Source: an uncultured Aquimarina sp. (lineage in GTDB: Bacteria; Bacteroidota; Bacteroidia; Flavobacteriales; Flavobacteriaceae). Taken from it: a stretch of DNA of 64,000 nucleotides. Positions 36,644 to 44,763 of this stretch are shown in pieces. Positions within the stretch are counted from its first letter, which is position 1. The number at the start of each line of letters is the position of its first letter. The position numbers and the translations under genes are program-made. The notes beneath the pieces were generated by a model. It was not told the origin of the DNA and did not search any database. It saw only the letters and a program-made list of their open reading frames with translations. The stretch is from the NCBI RefSeq assembly GCF_947495315.1, contig NZ_CANLYD010000005.1, positions 310,001-374,000 of the forward strand, written 5' to 3'.

Positions 36644-37345
36644 TTAAACTAAAGGAATACCTTCATAGTAGACAGGTTCGAGCATGGATTCATAAGAGAT
36701 ATCATTCTTAAAAAATTCTTTAGCGATTGGATGTGCTTTCAATTTCAGCGCATTAGGGAGATTTAGGATATAATCGATTTCATCCATATCAGTTTTAGAA
36801 TTTAACCAAACATCACTTAGATTATTAGGAACAAAGATAGGCATCGTAGTACTTAGATTTTGTATTTTGTTTACAACACCTGTCGTTTTTGTCATTAACA
36901 TTGAACAAGTAATGAACCCATCATCTAGTATATTATAAATTCCCGCGATATAAAAAGGTTTTTTATCATCCAGATAAACATAATAAGGATATAGAGTCCC
37001 GTTGTGCAAATGATATATAAAAAAACCAGTTACAATAATAAGACAACGTCTTCTATAGTAAGGCTCTTTAAATATCCCTTTAGAATTTAAATTTTCTTTA
37101 GGGACATTTAAGGTGTCCAAAGCTTTTTGAAAATCGGACCATTCACCTTCATAGTTATTAGGTAGTAGTCCCCAAATAGCATATAATATATGATCTGGGT
37201 TATCCATTGTAATAATAGATAATGTAGCCTCTTGAGTACCATCGATTACTGAACTTGGGGTGTATAGCCTTGGAAATTTATACTTAATACCTAATTCATT
37301 TTCAATGAATTCTCTCTCCGCAATATTTGAAATTTTTTTATACAT
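36644..37345 (-). CDS. SRAP-domain protein lacking catalytic residues
   Basis: 233 residues that align by eye with SOS-response-associated peptidases (YedK/HMCES): 'KYKFPRLYTPSSVIDG', 'AIWGLLPNNY', 'RRRCLIIVTGFFIYH', 'FYIAGIYNI', 'TTMPIFVPN'. The defining residues are replaced. The second residue is Tyr instead of the Cys that links to abasic DNA; 'GFYEW' is 'GFFIY', so the catalytic Glu is Ile110; 'IHN' is 'IQN', so the His is Gln162. Only the Asn of the 'NARSE' position (N87) seems kept. No upstream Met-Cys start exists. It may be a non-catalytic DNA-binding relative or a decaying gene. Confidence 0.72.
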   Translation of the reverse strand: MYKKISNIAEREFIENELGIKYKFPRLYTPSSVIDGTQEATLSIITMDNPDHILYAIWGLLPNNYEGEWSDFQKALDTLNVPKENLNSKGIFKEPYYRRRCLIIVTGFFIYHLHNGTLYPYYVYLDDKKPFYIAGIYNILDDGFITCSMLMTKTTGVVNKIQNLSTTMPIFVPNNLSDVWLNSKTDMDEIDYILNLPNALKLKAHPIAKEFFKNDISYESMLEPVYYEGIPLV

Positions 37346-37491
37346 TATTATTAATTACTTGTGCAAGTAAATAAAAAATCAGGTGCTAAGTTAGCGCGTA
37401 TCAATTAAATAATAACGCATTTAATAAGTTGAACGTTAAAAATTCATAATTATTTATTGATTTACACAATAACGATAAGTAAATACCCAAA

Positions 37492-37527
37492 AACGTTAAG
37501 CTATGGTATGTCAACTAACTACTTTTG
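37492..37527 (+). promoter_or_regulatory. Promoter of AraC paralogue 3 with AACGTT box
   Basis: TACTTTTG (37520-37527) matches the TAnnTTTG -7 element. AACGTT (37492-37497) lies 22 nt upstream, in the -33 region; another AACGTT is at 37432-37437. The start codon is 61 nt downstream. Confidence 0.5.
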
Positions 37528-37588
37528 TAGTACAGTTATATTGTATAACTATCTTAAAATCAATTATTAAATTATTACGAAGGGTATT

Positions 37589-38599
37589 ATGGAAAAAATA
37601 GAAAATGATTTGGTGAGCGTTCCTTCTGAGTTAAATATTCTAAAGGAACATCTCCAAGGAAATATTACCGTCGATTATGATATTCATACGTTAACTTTAG
37701 ATTCGGAAGTTGGAAAAGGGCAAGTTCGTTACACGAATTTGCAAAATGGTCTGCAAACGTTCGATTTCAACTTAAAACTACATAAAAATGTAGCGATCCC
37801 TATAGATTCGATTACATCAGAATCTCTTCAGTTTTTGTATTGTTTAGAAGGTCATTTATATCATCAATTTGAAGTGTTCGAAGAGATTACGAAAATAGAA
37901 CAGTTTCAAACAGCAGTCGTTCATAGTGACCAAGGATTATCAAGCAGTATTTTAATCCCAAAAGATCAACATTTGATGCTCAATATTATCTGTATTAATA
38001 AAAAAGAATATTTCGATAAATTTAGCATACAGAATAACCAGTTTGGTAAAAAATTGCAAAGCTTATTATTTAATATAAAAACAAAGTCTAAACATTTTCA
38101 TATTGGAGGTTATAACCTAAAAGTCGCAGAGCAATTAAAATTATTATTTGGGGTAGAGCATAGTAATGAAGTTTCTGAATTATTATCCCAAAAAGGGAGG
38201 TACTATCTGATCTTGGCAAAGCATATTGAACAGTTCCATGCAGAAATTGAGAATAACTCTAATACAAGTGGTTTGTTAAAAAATGAACTAAAGGCGATTT
38301 CTCAAGTAAGTGATTATATTAAACAGCATCCGGAAATACAGCATAGTATAAAATCATTATGTTTAGAATCTGGACTTTCTCCTGCAAAATTACAAGAAGG
38401 TTTTAAGTTTATTTTTCAAAGAACTGTTTCCGACTTCGTGAGAAATGTACGATTAGAAAAAGCAGAAAAATTGATAAAGACTACAGAGTTAACGATTTCT
38501 GAAGTCGTGTATTCGGTTGGATTAACTAGTAGAAGCTATTTTTGTAAAATTTTTAAGAAAAAGTACTCCTGTAGCCCAAAAGAATACAAATCAAGATAA
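37589..38599 (+). CDS. AraC-family regulator, paralogue 3
   Basis: 336 residues. Sensor block 'EVGKGQVRYTNLQNGLQTFDFNL' near residue 45; AraC domain with 'LCLESGLSPAKLQEGFKFIFQ' and 'SEVVYSVGLTSRSYFCKIFKKKYSCSPKEYKSR' in parts. Same family as the proteins of 33929, 35151 and 48140. It reads towards the DUF2383 gene and a strong bidirectional terminator lies between them. Confidence 0.9.
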   Translation: MEKIENDLVSVPSELNILKEHLQGNITVDYDIHTLTLDSEVGKGQVRYTNLQNGLQTFDFNLKLHKNVAIPIDSITSESLQFLYCLEGHLYHQFEVFEEITKIEQFQTAVVHSDQGLSSSILIPKDQHLMLNIICINKKEYFDKFSIQNNQFGKKLQSLLFNIKTKSKHFHIGGYNLKVAEQLKLLFGVEHSNEVSELLSQKGRYYLILAKHIEQFHAEIENNSNTSGLLKNELKAISQVSDYIKQHPEIQHSIKSLCLESGLSPAKLQEGFKFIFQRTVSDFVRNVRLEKAEKLIKTTELTISEVVYSVGLTSRSYFCKIFKKKYSCSPKEYKSR

Positions 38600-38719
38600 T
38601 TAATAGTGTTTCTGATTTGTTATAAGGTGTTTTTGGGATTAGAGCTAAAGTAGATGTTATATTTAGAGAAAACTATATCTCCTTTTTCTTTTGGCAATAA
38701 AAGCTCTTTGACTAATGAA

Positions 38720-38775
38720 TTTTACATACAAAAAGAGATCATTAATATGTTAATGATCTCTTTTTGTATGTAAAA
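38720..38775. terminator. Long perfect bidirectional terminator
   Basis: A 26-bp perfect inverted repeat with a 4-nt loop; the core is AAAAAGAGATCATTAA / TTAATGATCTCTTTTT. A and T runs on both sides let it serve both the AraC gene and the convergent DUF2383 gene. Confidence 0.85.
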
Positions 38776-38786
38776 AAATAATGTAT

Positions 38787-39236
38787 CTAGTGTAAGTCCT
38801 CTAATCTTTTAATTGAAGATAATCCTTGCAATATTTTATTTTTTTGCTGAGTTAATACTGTTTGTGTAGTTGGTGGTAATGTAGTTTCAGAAAGAACATC
38901 GTTGTATTCCTCCAATGCAGATTTCTCTCCTCTAATTGCTTCTTCTAACATAGACTCTTCATTGTCAGAGGATAAAAACGATTTTACATCCATCCACGCT
39001 CGGTGTGCTGACCCTGCAATACTTCCTCCTTTTTCAATTTCTTGACCAACGGATTTGAGTTCGGTTTTAAGCTCGTGACCAAAATCGTAACGCTCTTGAG
39101 CTTTTTGATTAAAGTAATTTTTTAATCCAGAGTGATTGGTGTTTTCAGCAGCTTTTTTAAATCCCTTTTCTGCATCATACGTCTTTTCTAATAAATCATT
39201 AAGTTTGTTTCCAACTTTTTCAGAATAAGTTGCCAT
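38787..39236 (-). CDS. PA2169-family (DUF2383) four-helix-bundle protein
   Basis: 149 residues. 'KLNDLLEKTYDAEKGFKKAAENTNHSGLKNYFNQKAQERYDFGHEL' (read in parts) and 'AHRAWMDVKSFLSSDNEESMLEEAIRGEKSALEEYNDVL' are the ferritin-like repeats of the DUF2383 family. It lacks a full ferritin iron site by eye. These proteins are common among stress and starvation genes of flavobacteria; the role is not established. An AACGTT word (39300-39305) lies 63 nt upstream of the start. Confidence 0.87.
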   Translation of the reverse strand: MATYSEKVGNKLNDLLEKTYDAEKGFKKAAENTNHSGLKNYFNQKAQERYDFGHELKTELKSVGQEIEKGGSIAGSAHRAWMDVKSFLSSDNEESMLEEAIRGEKSALEEYNDVLSETTLPPTTQTVLTQQKNKILQGLSSIKRLEDLH

Positions 39237-39339
39237 AAATTTTAGTTTTAAGTGAACGATAATTATTTATAGATGCTGATCGATTAACATCTTATATTTA
39301 ACGTTACCAGCCATTTTAAATGCCGGGCATTGTATCGTA

Positions 39340-39438
39340 CTATCTTCTGTTTCTTTTTTTTCGCATTCCTGTTGTGACGACTATGATCACACCTGAAGCG
39401 AATCCACTTACAAATATCAATAGAAATTGAAGCCCCAT
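39340..39438 (-). CDS. Possible 32-residue membrane peptide
   Basis: ATG to TAG frame with one hydrophobic helix ('LQFLLIFVSGFASGVIIVVT') and a strongly basic tail 'RKKRNRR'. The positive-inside layout is plausible for a small membrane protein. The region 39237-39628 holds nothing else I can support apart from the AACGTT word near 39300. Confidence 0.35.
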   Translation of the reverse strand: MGLQFLLIFVSGFASGVIIVVTTGMRKKRNRR

Positions 39439-39628
39439 TTCTTTTAAATTTTATACGAAGATAAAGTCGTCTTGTAATTTCTATTTGCTCAGATAAACGA
39501 AAAATTGACTCATTTAGAATTTAACTTTTTATAGCAAGACGCAAGCTTTTCAGCGGGTTTGAGTCAATAAGTTTTTTGATTGGATTAATGTATTTGGTAT
39601 CTATAATTGATCTTGCAATAAAAAATTT

Positions 39629-39838
39629 ATGATACGAAAAGGGAGTAAAGTTTCGTGGAAATGGGGTCAAGGTAAGTCAAACGGAAAGGTAGAGGAAACA
39701 CATACTAGTAAGGTAACCAAAACCATAAAAGGAACTGAAGTAACCAGAATTGGCGAGGAAGGAAATAAAGCGCTTTATATACAACAAGATGACGGTGATT
39801 ATGTGCTTAAAAGTGAAAACGAAGTTGATCGTATATAG
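39629..39838 (+). CDS. DUF2945 (TUDOR-like) small protein, copy 1
   Basis: 69 residues: 'IRKGSKVSWKWGQGKSNGKVEE' then 'NKALYIQQDDGDYVLKSENEV', the compact beta-barrel pattern of the hypervirulence-associated TUDOR domain family (DUF2945). Basic and soluble. It is the first of a tandem pair; the second copy begins 28 nt after its stop. Confidence 0.85.
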   Translation: MIRKGSKVSWKWGQGKSNGKVEETHTSKVTKTIKGTEVTRIGEEGNKALYIQQDDGDYVLKSENEVDRI

Positions 39839-39866
39839 TTAAATTGATATAGCTCAAAATTAGGAC

Positions 39867-40076
39867 ATGATAAAAAAAGGAGAAAAAGTAAGGTGGACTC
39901 AAGATCAAACTACCTTATTCGGTATTGTCGAAGAAACATATATGTACAAGATTACAAGAAAAATAAAGGAGAATTCGTTGGTCCGTTTTAGCAGTGCAAA
40001 TAAGGCACTATATATTAAGAGTTCTGATGGTTCACATGTGCTGAAAGATTATACTGAGGTTATTTTATGCAGATAA
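39867..40076 (+). CDS. DUF2945 (TUDOR-like) small protein, copy 2
   Basis: 69 residues and the same motif order as copy 1 ('IKKGEKVRWTQDQTTLFGIVEE', 'NKALYIKSSDGSHVLKDYTEV' in parts), clearly diverged. Tandem duplication followed by divergence is the simplest reading. Followed by the Pmp3 gene on the same strand. Confidence 0.8.
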   Translation: MIKKGEKVRWTQDQTTLFGIVEETYMYKITRKIKENSLVRFSSANKALYIKSSDGSHVLKDYTEVILCR

Positions 40077-40143
40077 TTAGAATGACTGAAGAAAGCAATT
40101 TTAACAAACCAATAAAGAATAATAACTAATAAATCATAAAACT

Positions 40144-40296
40144 ATGTCTTTTCTAACAATAATTTTGAACATTTTATTACCGCCATTAGCTGTTTTTTTA
40201 AAACATGGACTCGGAACTACGTTTTTAATTAGTCTGATATTAACTTTAATCGGATGGTTGCCTGGTGTCATTCATGCCTTTATAGTTAATAAATAA
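40144..40296 (+). CDS. Pmp3/YqaE-family membrane protein
   Basis: 50 residues: 'ILNILLPPLAVFLKHG' and 'ISLILTLIGWLPGVIHAFIV' are the two helices of the Pmp3/YqaE family, including the conserved 'PPLAVFL' and 'LGWLPGxIHA' patterns. These proteolipids affect membrane potential and salt tolerance in yeast and plants. It belongs to the plus-strand run of small stress genes from 39629 to 40492. Confidence 0.9.
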   Translation: MSFLTIILNILLPPLAVFLKHGLGTTFLISLILTLIGWLPGVIHAFIVNK

Positions 40297-40306
40297 AGTC
40301 AGTGGT

Positions 40307-40492
40307 ATGAATGTCAGAGGTGAATCACAAAAAGTATTAGGCGTTCTTTTTGAAGCGGAAATAAGATATTACAGAGCTGCAAGAGAGGTTCAGATTGTAT
40401 CGCTTTCTCGATTTTTGAATTACCAGAGTATGCTAAGAAACAAATACGCTCATAAATTTGCTGAAGCACTTTCTTTTAATGAAGTGGTATGA
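40307..40492 (+). CDS. Short DUF2383-like protein, probably truncated
   Basis: 61 residues. 'SQKVLGVLFEAEIRYYRAAREVQIVSLSRFLNYQSMLRNKYAHKFAEAL' (in parts) resembles the first half of the DUF2383 helical bundle seen at 38787-39236, but the second half is absent. It lies 10 nt after the Pmp3 gene. It may be a truncated paralogue or a short independent helical protein. Confidence 0.45.
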   Translation: MNVRGESQKVLGVLFEAEIRYYRAAREVQIVSLSRFLNYQSMLRNKYAHKFAEALSFNEVV

Positions 40493-40553
40493 TATAAAAA
40501 AAGGTAGTATCACGCTAACAGTGTAAGTAAAAAAATCTGCTTCTCATTGTATT

Positions 40554-40786
40554 TAACGTTAGTTCGATATAAGAAAATTCACGTCAGTCAGAGTGTCCGC
40601 CTCAAGCGGATGTATCGGAGACCTGCCTACCTGTCGGATTGCAGGTAGGCAAGTGAATTTTCAATCAAAAGCCTAATTTCGATACCCTCCATAGGCAGGC
40701 AGGCTAATTTTTCTACGTTTCACTATGAAAAATTAAATCAATTTGACGGCTTTTTTAAACCAAATCGTTAGATCGAACTCACGTTA
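40554..40786. repeat. MITE-like palindromic element
   Basis: Terminal inverted repeats TAACGTTAGTTCGAT (40554-40568) and ATCGAACTCACGTTA (40772-40786), 14 of 15 matching. Inside are a second inverted pair GAAAATTCAC / GTGAATTTTC (40573-40582, 40652-40661), the hairpin GCCTACCTG / CAGGTAGGC, a CCGC-CTCAA-GCGG hairpin and a CAGGCAGGC repeat. It is richer in G+C than the surroundings and has no open frame. Target duplications are not clear. It fills the gap between the DUF2383-like and AI-2E-family genes. Confidence 0.65.
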
Positions 40787-40787
40787 T

Positions 40788-41819
40788 TTATAATTTTTCT
40801 TCACCATTCGGTGTTGATTTTCCATATTCTGATTTATAGATTTGAACCACTATTAAAAACAGACTAATTAATAGCGGACCAAAAATGAGTCCTATAAAGC
40901 CAAATAGAGGAACACCGACAATCACTCCAATAAGAGTTATTATTGGGTGTACATTATCTAATTTTTGTAAAACATATAGCCGGACTATGTTATCAGAAAA
41001 CCCAACAACTACTAATCCGTATATTAAAATCCCCCAAGCTTGATAAACGTGTCCGGTGGAGTGTGTAATTATAAATACGGGCAATATACCAATGATCGTA
41101 CCCACAAAAGGAATCATAGATCCAACGATTACTATAACGAACCAAAACAAAGGATCTTCTATACCAAATATCAGGAATCCAATAAGCGCAACAACTCCTT
41201 GTATGATGGCAACCAATGGAATACCAACGGCATTAGATCGAACCATTTTCTGGCTCTCGTCACCTATAATTTTTAAATTATCTTTGTTAATTGGTATATA
41301 CTCAAAAAGAGATTCCCTTAATTTCCTTCTGTTCGTAAACATATAATAGAGGAGAAAATACATAATACCAATAGAAATAAATACATTAAAAGTGCCTCCG
41401 GCAAAGCTTTGCAAGTTTTCTGTAGTCCAATTAGAAATGGCTTCTGCGTCTAATTGTTCGCTTAGATCGTAGCCAATTTCATTTTCCCAAGTGTCCAACC
41501 TTCCCTTAAGTGCCACAATAACTTTTTCAAAATTATCTGCAACGTGTCCAATTTTGTTGCTCAACATAAGAATTAAACCCACTACAGGTACTAATATTCC
41601 TAAGAAAGAACCAATTAATAATGCTATTGCTGCAAGGTCTGGATGCCAGCCTTTGCGAACCAAAAGCACCATCCACTTTCGTAAAATGACATAAATGGTG
41701 ATCGCTCCCAAAATACCGGATAGATACGGGAGGATTTCTCTAAATATAAGTCCGCCAATTAAAAATATAAGAAGTAATACAAAAACCTGCCGTATAATGT
41801 TTGGGCTAATATTTTTCAT
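40788..41819 (-). CDS. AI-2E-family transporter-like membrane protein
   Basis: 343 residues with seven to eight hydrophobic segments. Family features: 'LPYLSGILGAITIYVILRKWM' at the start, 'TTENLQSFAGGTFNVFISIGIMYFLLYYMF' (read in parts), 'AIIQGVVALIGFLIFGI', 'SMIPFVGTIIGILPV', and 'VIVGVPLFGFIGLIFGPLL'. The family (PerM/YdiK/TqsA) includes autoinducer-2 exporters and Na+/H+ antiporters, so the substrate is open. It is followed on the same strand only by the palindromic element. Confidence 0.9.
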   Translation of the reverse strand: MKNISPNIIRQVFVLLLIFLIGGLIFREILPYLSGILGAITIYVILRKWMVLLVRKGWHPDLAAIALLIGSFLGILVPVVGLILMLSNKIGHVADNFEKVIVALKGRLDTWENEIGYDLSEQLDAEAISNWTTENLQSFAGGTFNVFISIGIMYFLLYYMFTNRRKLRESLFEYIPINKDNLKIIGDESQKMVRSNAVGIPLVAIIQGVVALIGFLIFGIEDPLFWFVIVIVGSMIPFVGTIIGILPVFIITHSTGHVYQAWGILIYGLVVVGFSDNIVRLYVLQKLDNVHPIITLIGVIVGVPLFGFIGLIFGPLLISLFLIVVQIYKSEYGKSTPNGEEKL

Positions 41820-41851
41820 TTATAATTTTTGATTTATTCTTTAAAGATATC

Positions 41852-42739
41852 CTATTTTTCTTCTTCTTCTTTCATTAAATCAAAACCTTTAGGGAAATCT
41901 AATGTTCGTATAGGGAATGGGATGTTGATGTTATTTTTATCATATGCTTCTTTCATTAACATCATGGTTTCACTTTTAGCTTTAGCAACTTCCAAAGCAG
42001 AGGTAGAATTAATCCAAAAACGGAGTTCGTAGTTAATTGAACTATCCCCAAATTCTCTCCATAAGAATAAAACGTCATTTTTTTTCTGTACTGCTTCAAA
42101 ATTAGAGACTATAGTTTCTTTTGTAAGTTTTTCGACAAATCTTAGGTCTGATTCATATCCAACACCACACTCAAGAATGACACGCGATTGTGCTGTAGTT
42201 GAGTAATTCTTAATTGGGTTGTCTACTACCAATTTATTAGGGATATATACTAAATTATTATCTACTTGCTTTATGGTAACGGCACGTAGATCTATATCGA
42301 TAACTTCTCCTTCAAAGTCATTGGTTTCTATCCAGTCTCCAAATTTGATGTGTTTGATATACGAAAGGATTATACCTGAGTAGGTGTTGGCTAATGCTCC
42401 TTGTAATGCCAAACCAACGGCAAGACCAGCTACCCCAGCACCTGCAAGAATGGTGTTCAGTGCTTTATCCAGATTAAGAATACCCAAAATCAGAAATAAT
42501 CCTATAATGACAACAGCAATAGATATAAATTTTGAAATCAGATTTTTCATCGATGGTTGAAGTCTGCTTTTATCGAGTATCTTTCGTGCTAGTTTGCTAA
42601 TATATTTTGAAGCAATAAGTGCTACTATGAATACAAAGACTGCTATCAAAATATTGGGTAAGTTTACTACAATCGAGTCTAACCAAGATTCTAGTTTTTC
42701 ATACATTTTATTCCAGGCATTGATTAGTTTGTCATTCAT
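41852..42739 (-). CDS. MscS-family mechanosensitive channel 1
   Basis: 295 residues. Three N-terminal membrane helices, then the pore helix 'AGAGVAGLAVGLALQGALANTYSGI' and the beta-domain 'IKFGDWIETNDFEGEVIDIDLRAVTIK' in parts, 'VYIPNKLVVDNPIKNYS', and a C-terminal cytoplasmic domain ending in an acidic tail. This is a standard small-conductance channel that releases solutes on osmotic down-shock. It lies 32 nt upstream of the AI-2E-family gene on the same strand, so the two are probably co-transcribed. Confidence 0.93.
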   Translation of the reverse strand: MNDKLINAWNKMYEKLESWLDSIVVNLPNILIAVFVFIVALIASKYISKLARKILDKSRLQPSMKNLISKFISIAVVIIGLFLILGILNLDKALNTILAGAGVAGLAVGLALQGALANTYSGIILSYIKHIKFGDWIETNDFEGEVIDIDLRAVTIKQVDNNLVYIPNKLVVDNPIKNYSTTAQSRVILECGVGYESDLRFVEKLTKETIVSNFEAVQKKNDVLFLWREFGDSSINYELRFWINSTSALEVAKAKSETMMLMKEAYDKNNINIPFPIRTLDFPKGFDLMKEEEEK

Positions 42740-42752
42740 GTTTTTTTGATTT

Positions 42753-43022
42753 TTAGTGTTTAATATTTTTTAAAAATGTTGGTGTGTAGTCCGACAGTAA
42801 TTTTAAAATAGCACCTTCTGTATTGGTGAAATAATCCTCTAATTGATCAGAAGGATCAATTCTGTTAAATACCTTTTCTATAGAACCATCTTTATAAGAT
42901 GACTCTACGAAGGGATGCACATAGTATTTACGACAGATATTTCTAGTGTTTCCTAAACTGGTTGCAGCCATATCATATGCTTTTAGAATATTCTTTTGTA
43001 TTTCTTTTTTATTTAGGGCTAA
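42753..43022 (-). pseudogene. Topoisomerase IB, C-terminal fragment
   Basis: An open stretch of about 89 codons from just after a stop at 43023 to the TAA. It reads 'KKEIQKNILKAYDMAATSLGNTRNICRKYYVHP' in parts, matching the end of bacterial type IB topoisomerases, where the Tyr in 'CRKYYVHP' is the catalytic residue. The N-terminal 250 or so residues are missing and no full copy is seen in the window. An internal ATG at 42971 gives a 72-residue frame, but there is no reason to think it works. A 5'-truncated remnant. Confidence 0.75.
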
Positions 43023-43056
43023 TCAAAAATACCATTATATTATGCTCTTAAAATAA

Positions 43057-43092
43057 AAATGACCTCTTTAAATATATCTAAAGAGGCCATTT
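43057..43092 (-). terminator. Hairpin terminator after the acidic lipoprotein gene
   Basis: AAATGACCTCTTTA / TAAAGAGGCCATTT, one mismatch, 8-nt loop, 35 nt past the stop of the lipoprotein gene of 43128-43703. T-rich on the minus-strand 3' side. Confidence 0.75.
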
Positions 43093-43127
43093 CGTCAACT
43101 AACCATATCTATCTGGAATTAGATATA

Positions 43128-43703
43128 CTATTTAGTGAAAATCACTCTTGGTTTTTTTAAGCCTGCTTTAAAAGCATTAATGTCTTTTATGTATTTATAC
43201 TGATCATTAAATACTCTGTCCGGCTTTTCTCCCATAATGATATGCTTTACGTTAAGGTCAGGAGCATTAAGAATTACACGATCAGAAACTCTTAGTTTTT
43301 TGTCCCCTAGATCTTGATCTAATTCTTTCAGACTAGAAATAACGTATAATTTATCGTTGGAAGCAATAATCTCTTTAATATCAATAGAGTGTTCTTTACC
43401 AGTTACTTCTGCCTCAACTGTTAGCGTAAGTTCTTCTTTCTCTCCACTATTCGGCATATCTACATCAACATAAGGTACTTCTACCTCTACTTCTTCCATT
43501 ACCACAACAACTTTAGGGACCTTAACCATTTTAGTTCTTGTTCCTACATTCACATCAGCCCAATCAACATCAAATGTTGGAAGTTGCCCAGCTTCGGTAT
43601 CAATATCTACATCTACATCAGGTAATTTTGCTTCTTTTTTTTGCTGTATATCACAGCTTGTTACTAAAAGAATGATCATTAATATTCCTGCAAATTTTTT
43701 CAT
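43128..43703 (-). CDS. Hypothetical acidic lipoprotein
   Basis: 191 residues. The signal 'MKKFAGILMIILLVTSC' ends at a lipobox Cys17. The first half is rich in alternating Val/Asp/Glu ('LPDVDVDIDTEAG', 'VVVVMEEVEVEVPYVDVDM'), which suggests a calcium-binding or surface-exposed beta structure. The second half 'IASNDKLYVISSLKELDQDL' to 'VRVSDRVILNAPDL'-like strands ends in a basic tail. I do not recognise a family. Single gene with its own terminator. Confidence 0.7.
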   Translation of the reverse strand: MKKFAGILMIILLVTSCDIQQKKEAKLPDVDVDIDTEAGQLPTFDVDWADVNVGTRTKMVKVPKVVVVMEEVEVEVPYVDVDMPNSGEKEELTLTVEAEVTGKEHSIDIKEIIASNDKLYVISSLKELDQDLGDKKLRVSDRVILNAPDLNVKHIIMGEKPDRVFNDQYKYIKDINAFKAGLKKPRVIFTK

Positions 43704-43730
43704 AATTAAAAGGTTTTTTAGTTTAAAAAT

Positions 43731-43802
43731 TAAGGGCTACTTATTTTAACACATCACATTTGCCCTAATGATATTTTACGTTTTTGATTTTAGTAGCCCT
43801 TA
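43731..43802 (-). repeat. 11-bp inverted repeat in the lipoprotein 5' leader
   Basis: TAAGGGCTACT (43731-43741) and AGTAGCCCTTA (43792-43802) are perfect complements separated by 50 nt, upstream of the lipoprotein gene on its coding strand. It could fold as a leader structure. The remaining sequence up to the flavodoxin gene at 44012 holds no coding signal. Confidence 0.45.
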
Positions 43803-44011
43803 TTTCTATTTGTTACAAGGCAAAGGTAGATTTCAAGGAGTGATAAACTGTGCGCATATACAATTTTCCTTGACTGTTTTGGTAGTTAGGTGAATTAGGT
43901 ACAAAGTATTCTGTATTTGGTATTGAGTTAAAAAATATAGTGATTGCACAACGGCATCATATATTAATTCGTGAACTTGTAACTCAAAATAATTCTTAAA
44001 ACTAAAATAAT

Positions 44012-44731
44012 ATGAGCTCTACAAAACAACCTGATTTTTCTAATCTGAAAGCATTATACATTAACTGTACTTTAAAAAGTTCTAATCAAAAAAGCAATAC
44101 TGAAGGACTTATGAATGTATCTATGGATATTATGAAATCCGAAAATGTAAGAGTAGAATATCTTCGATTAGTAGATTATGATGTTGCTTATGGGTTAATG
44201 CCTGATATGAAGGATGAAGGAAAAGAAAAAGACGATTGGCCGGAAATCTATGACAAAATAATGGATGCTGATATCCTAATTATAGGAACACCTATATGGT
44301 TAGGAGAAAAATCATCTGTCGCCACCAAATTAATTGAAAGATTGTACGGAATGAGTGGTAAAACTAATAAAAAAGGACAGTATATTTATTATGGAAAAGT
44401 TGGTGGGTGTGTCATCACAGGTAATGAAGATGGAATAAAGCACTGCGCGATGGGAATCCTATATGCTTTACAGCATTTGGGTTACAGTATACCTCCACAA
44501 GCGGACTGTGGATGGATAGGAGAAGCAGGTCCCGGACCAAGTTACCTAGACGAAGAGTCTGGTGCAAAGAACAATGCTTTTACCAATAGAAACACTACCT
44601 TTATGACTTATAATTTACTTCATTTAGCTGCTATATTAAAGAATAATAATGGTTATAGCTCATATGGTAATTCTAGAGAAGATTGGGATGATGGTACACG
44701 ATGGAATTTTGAAAACCCTGAATATCGCTAA
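44012..44731 (+). CDS. Flavodoxin-like NAD(P)H-dependent FMN reductase family protein
   Basis: 239 residues. Flavodoxin-fold features: first strand 'KALYINCTLKSSNQKSNTEGLMN' with the phosphate loop of the FMN_red type, 'DADILIIGTPIWLGEKSSVATKLIERLYGM' in parts, and 'GKVGGCVITGNEDG' as third motif. Members reduce flavins, quinones or chromate; the substrate here is unknown. It precedes the DUF2254 and DUF2652 genes on the same strand with short gaps (32 and 18 nt). Confidence 0.85.
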   Translation: MSSTKQPDFSNLKALYINCTLKSSNQKSNTEGLMNVSMDIMKSENVRVEYLRLVDYDVAYGLMPDMKDEGKEKDDWPEIYDKIMDADILIIGTPIWLGEKSSVATKLIERLYGMSGKTNKKGQYIYYGKVGGCVITGNEDGIKHCAMGILYALQHLGYSIPPQADCGWIGEAGPGPSYLDEESGAKNNAFTNRNTTFMTYNLLHLAAILKNNNGYSSYGNSREDWDDGTRWNFENPEYR

Positions 44732-44763
44732 TCTATTATATTAAGAAAAGTAGACAGACTGTT

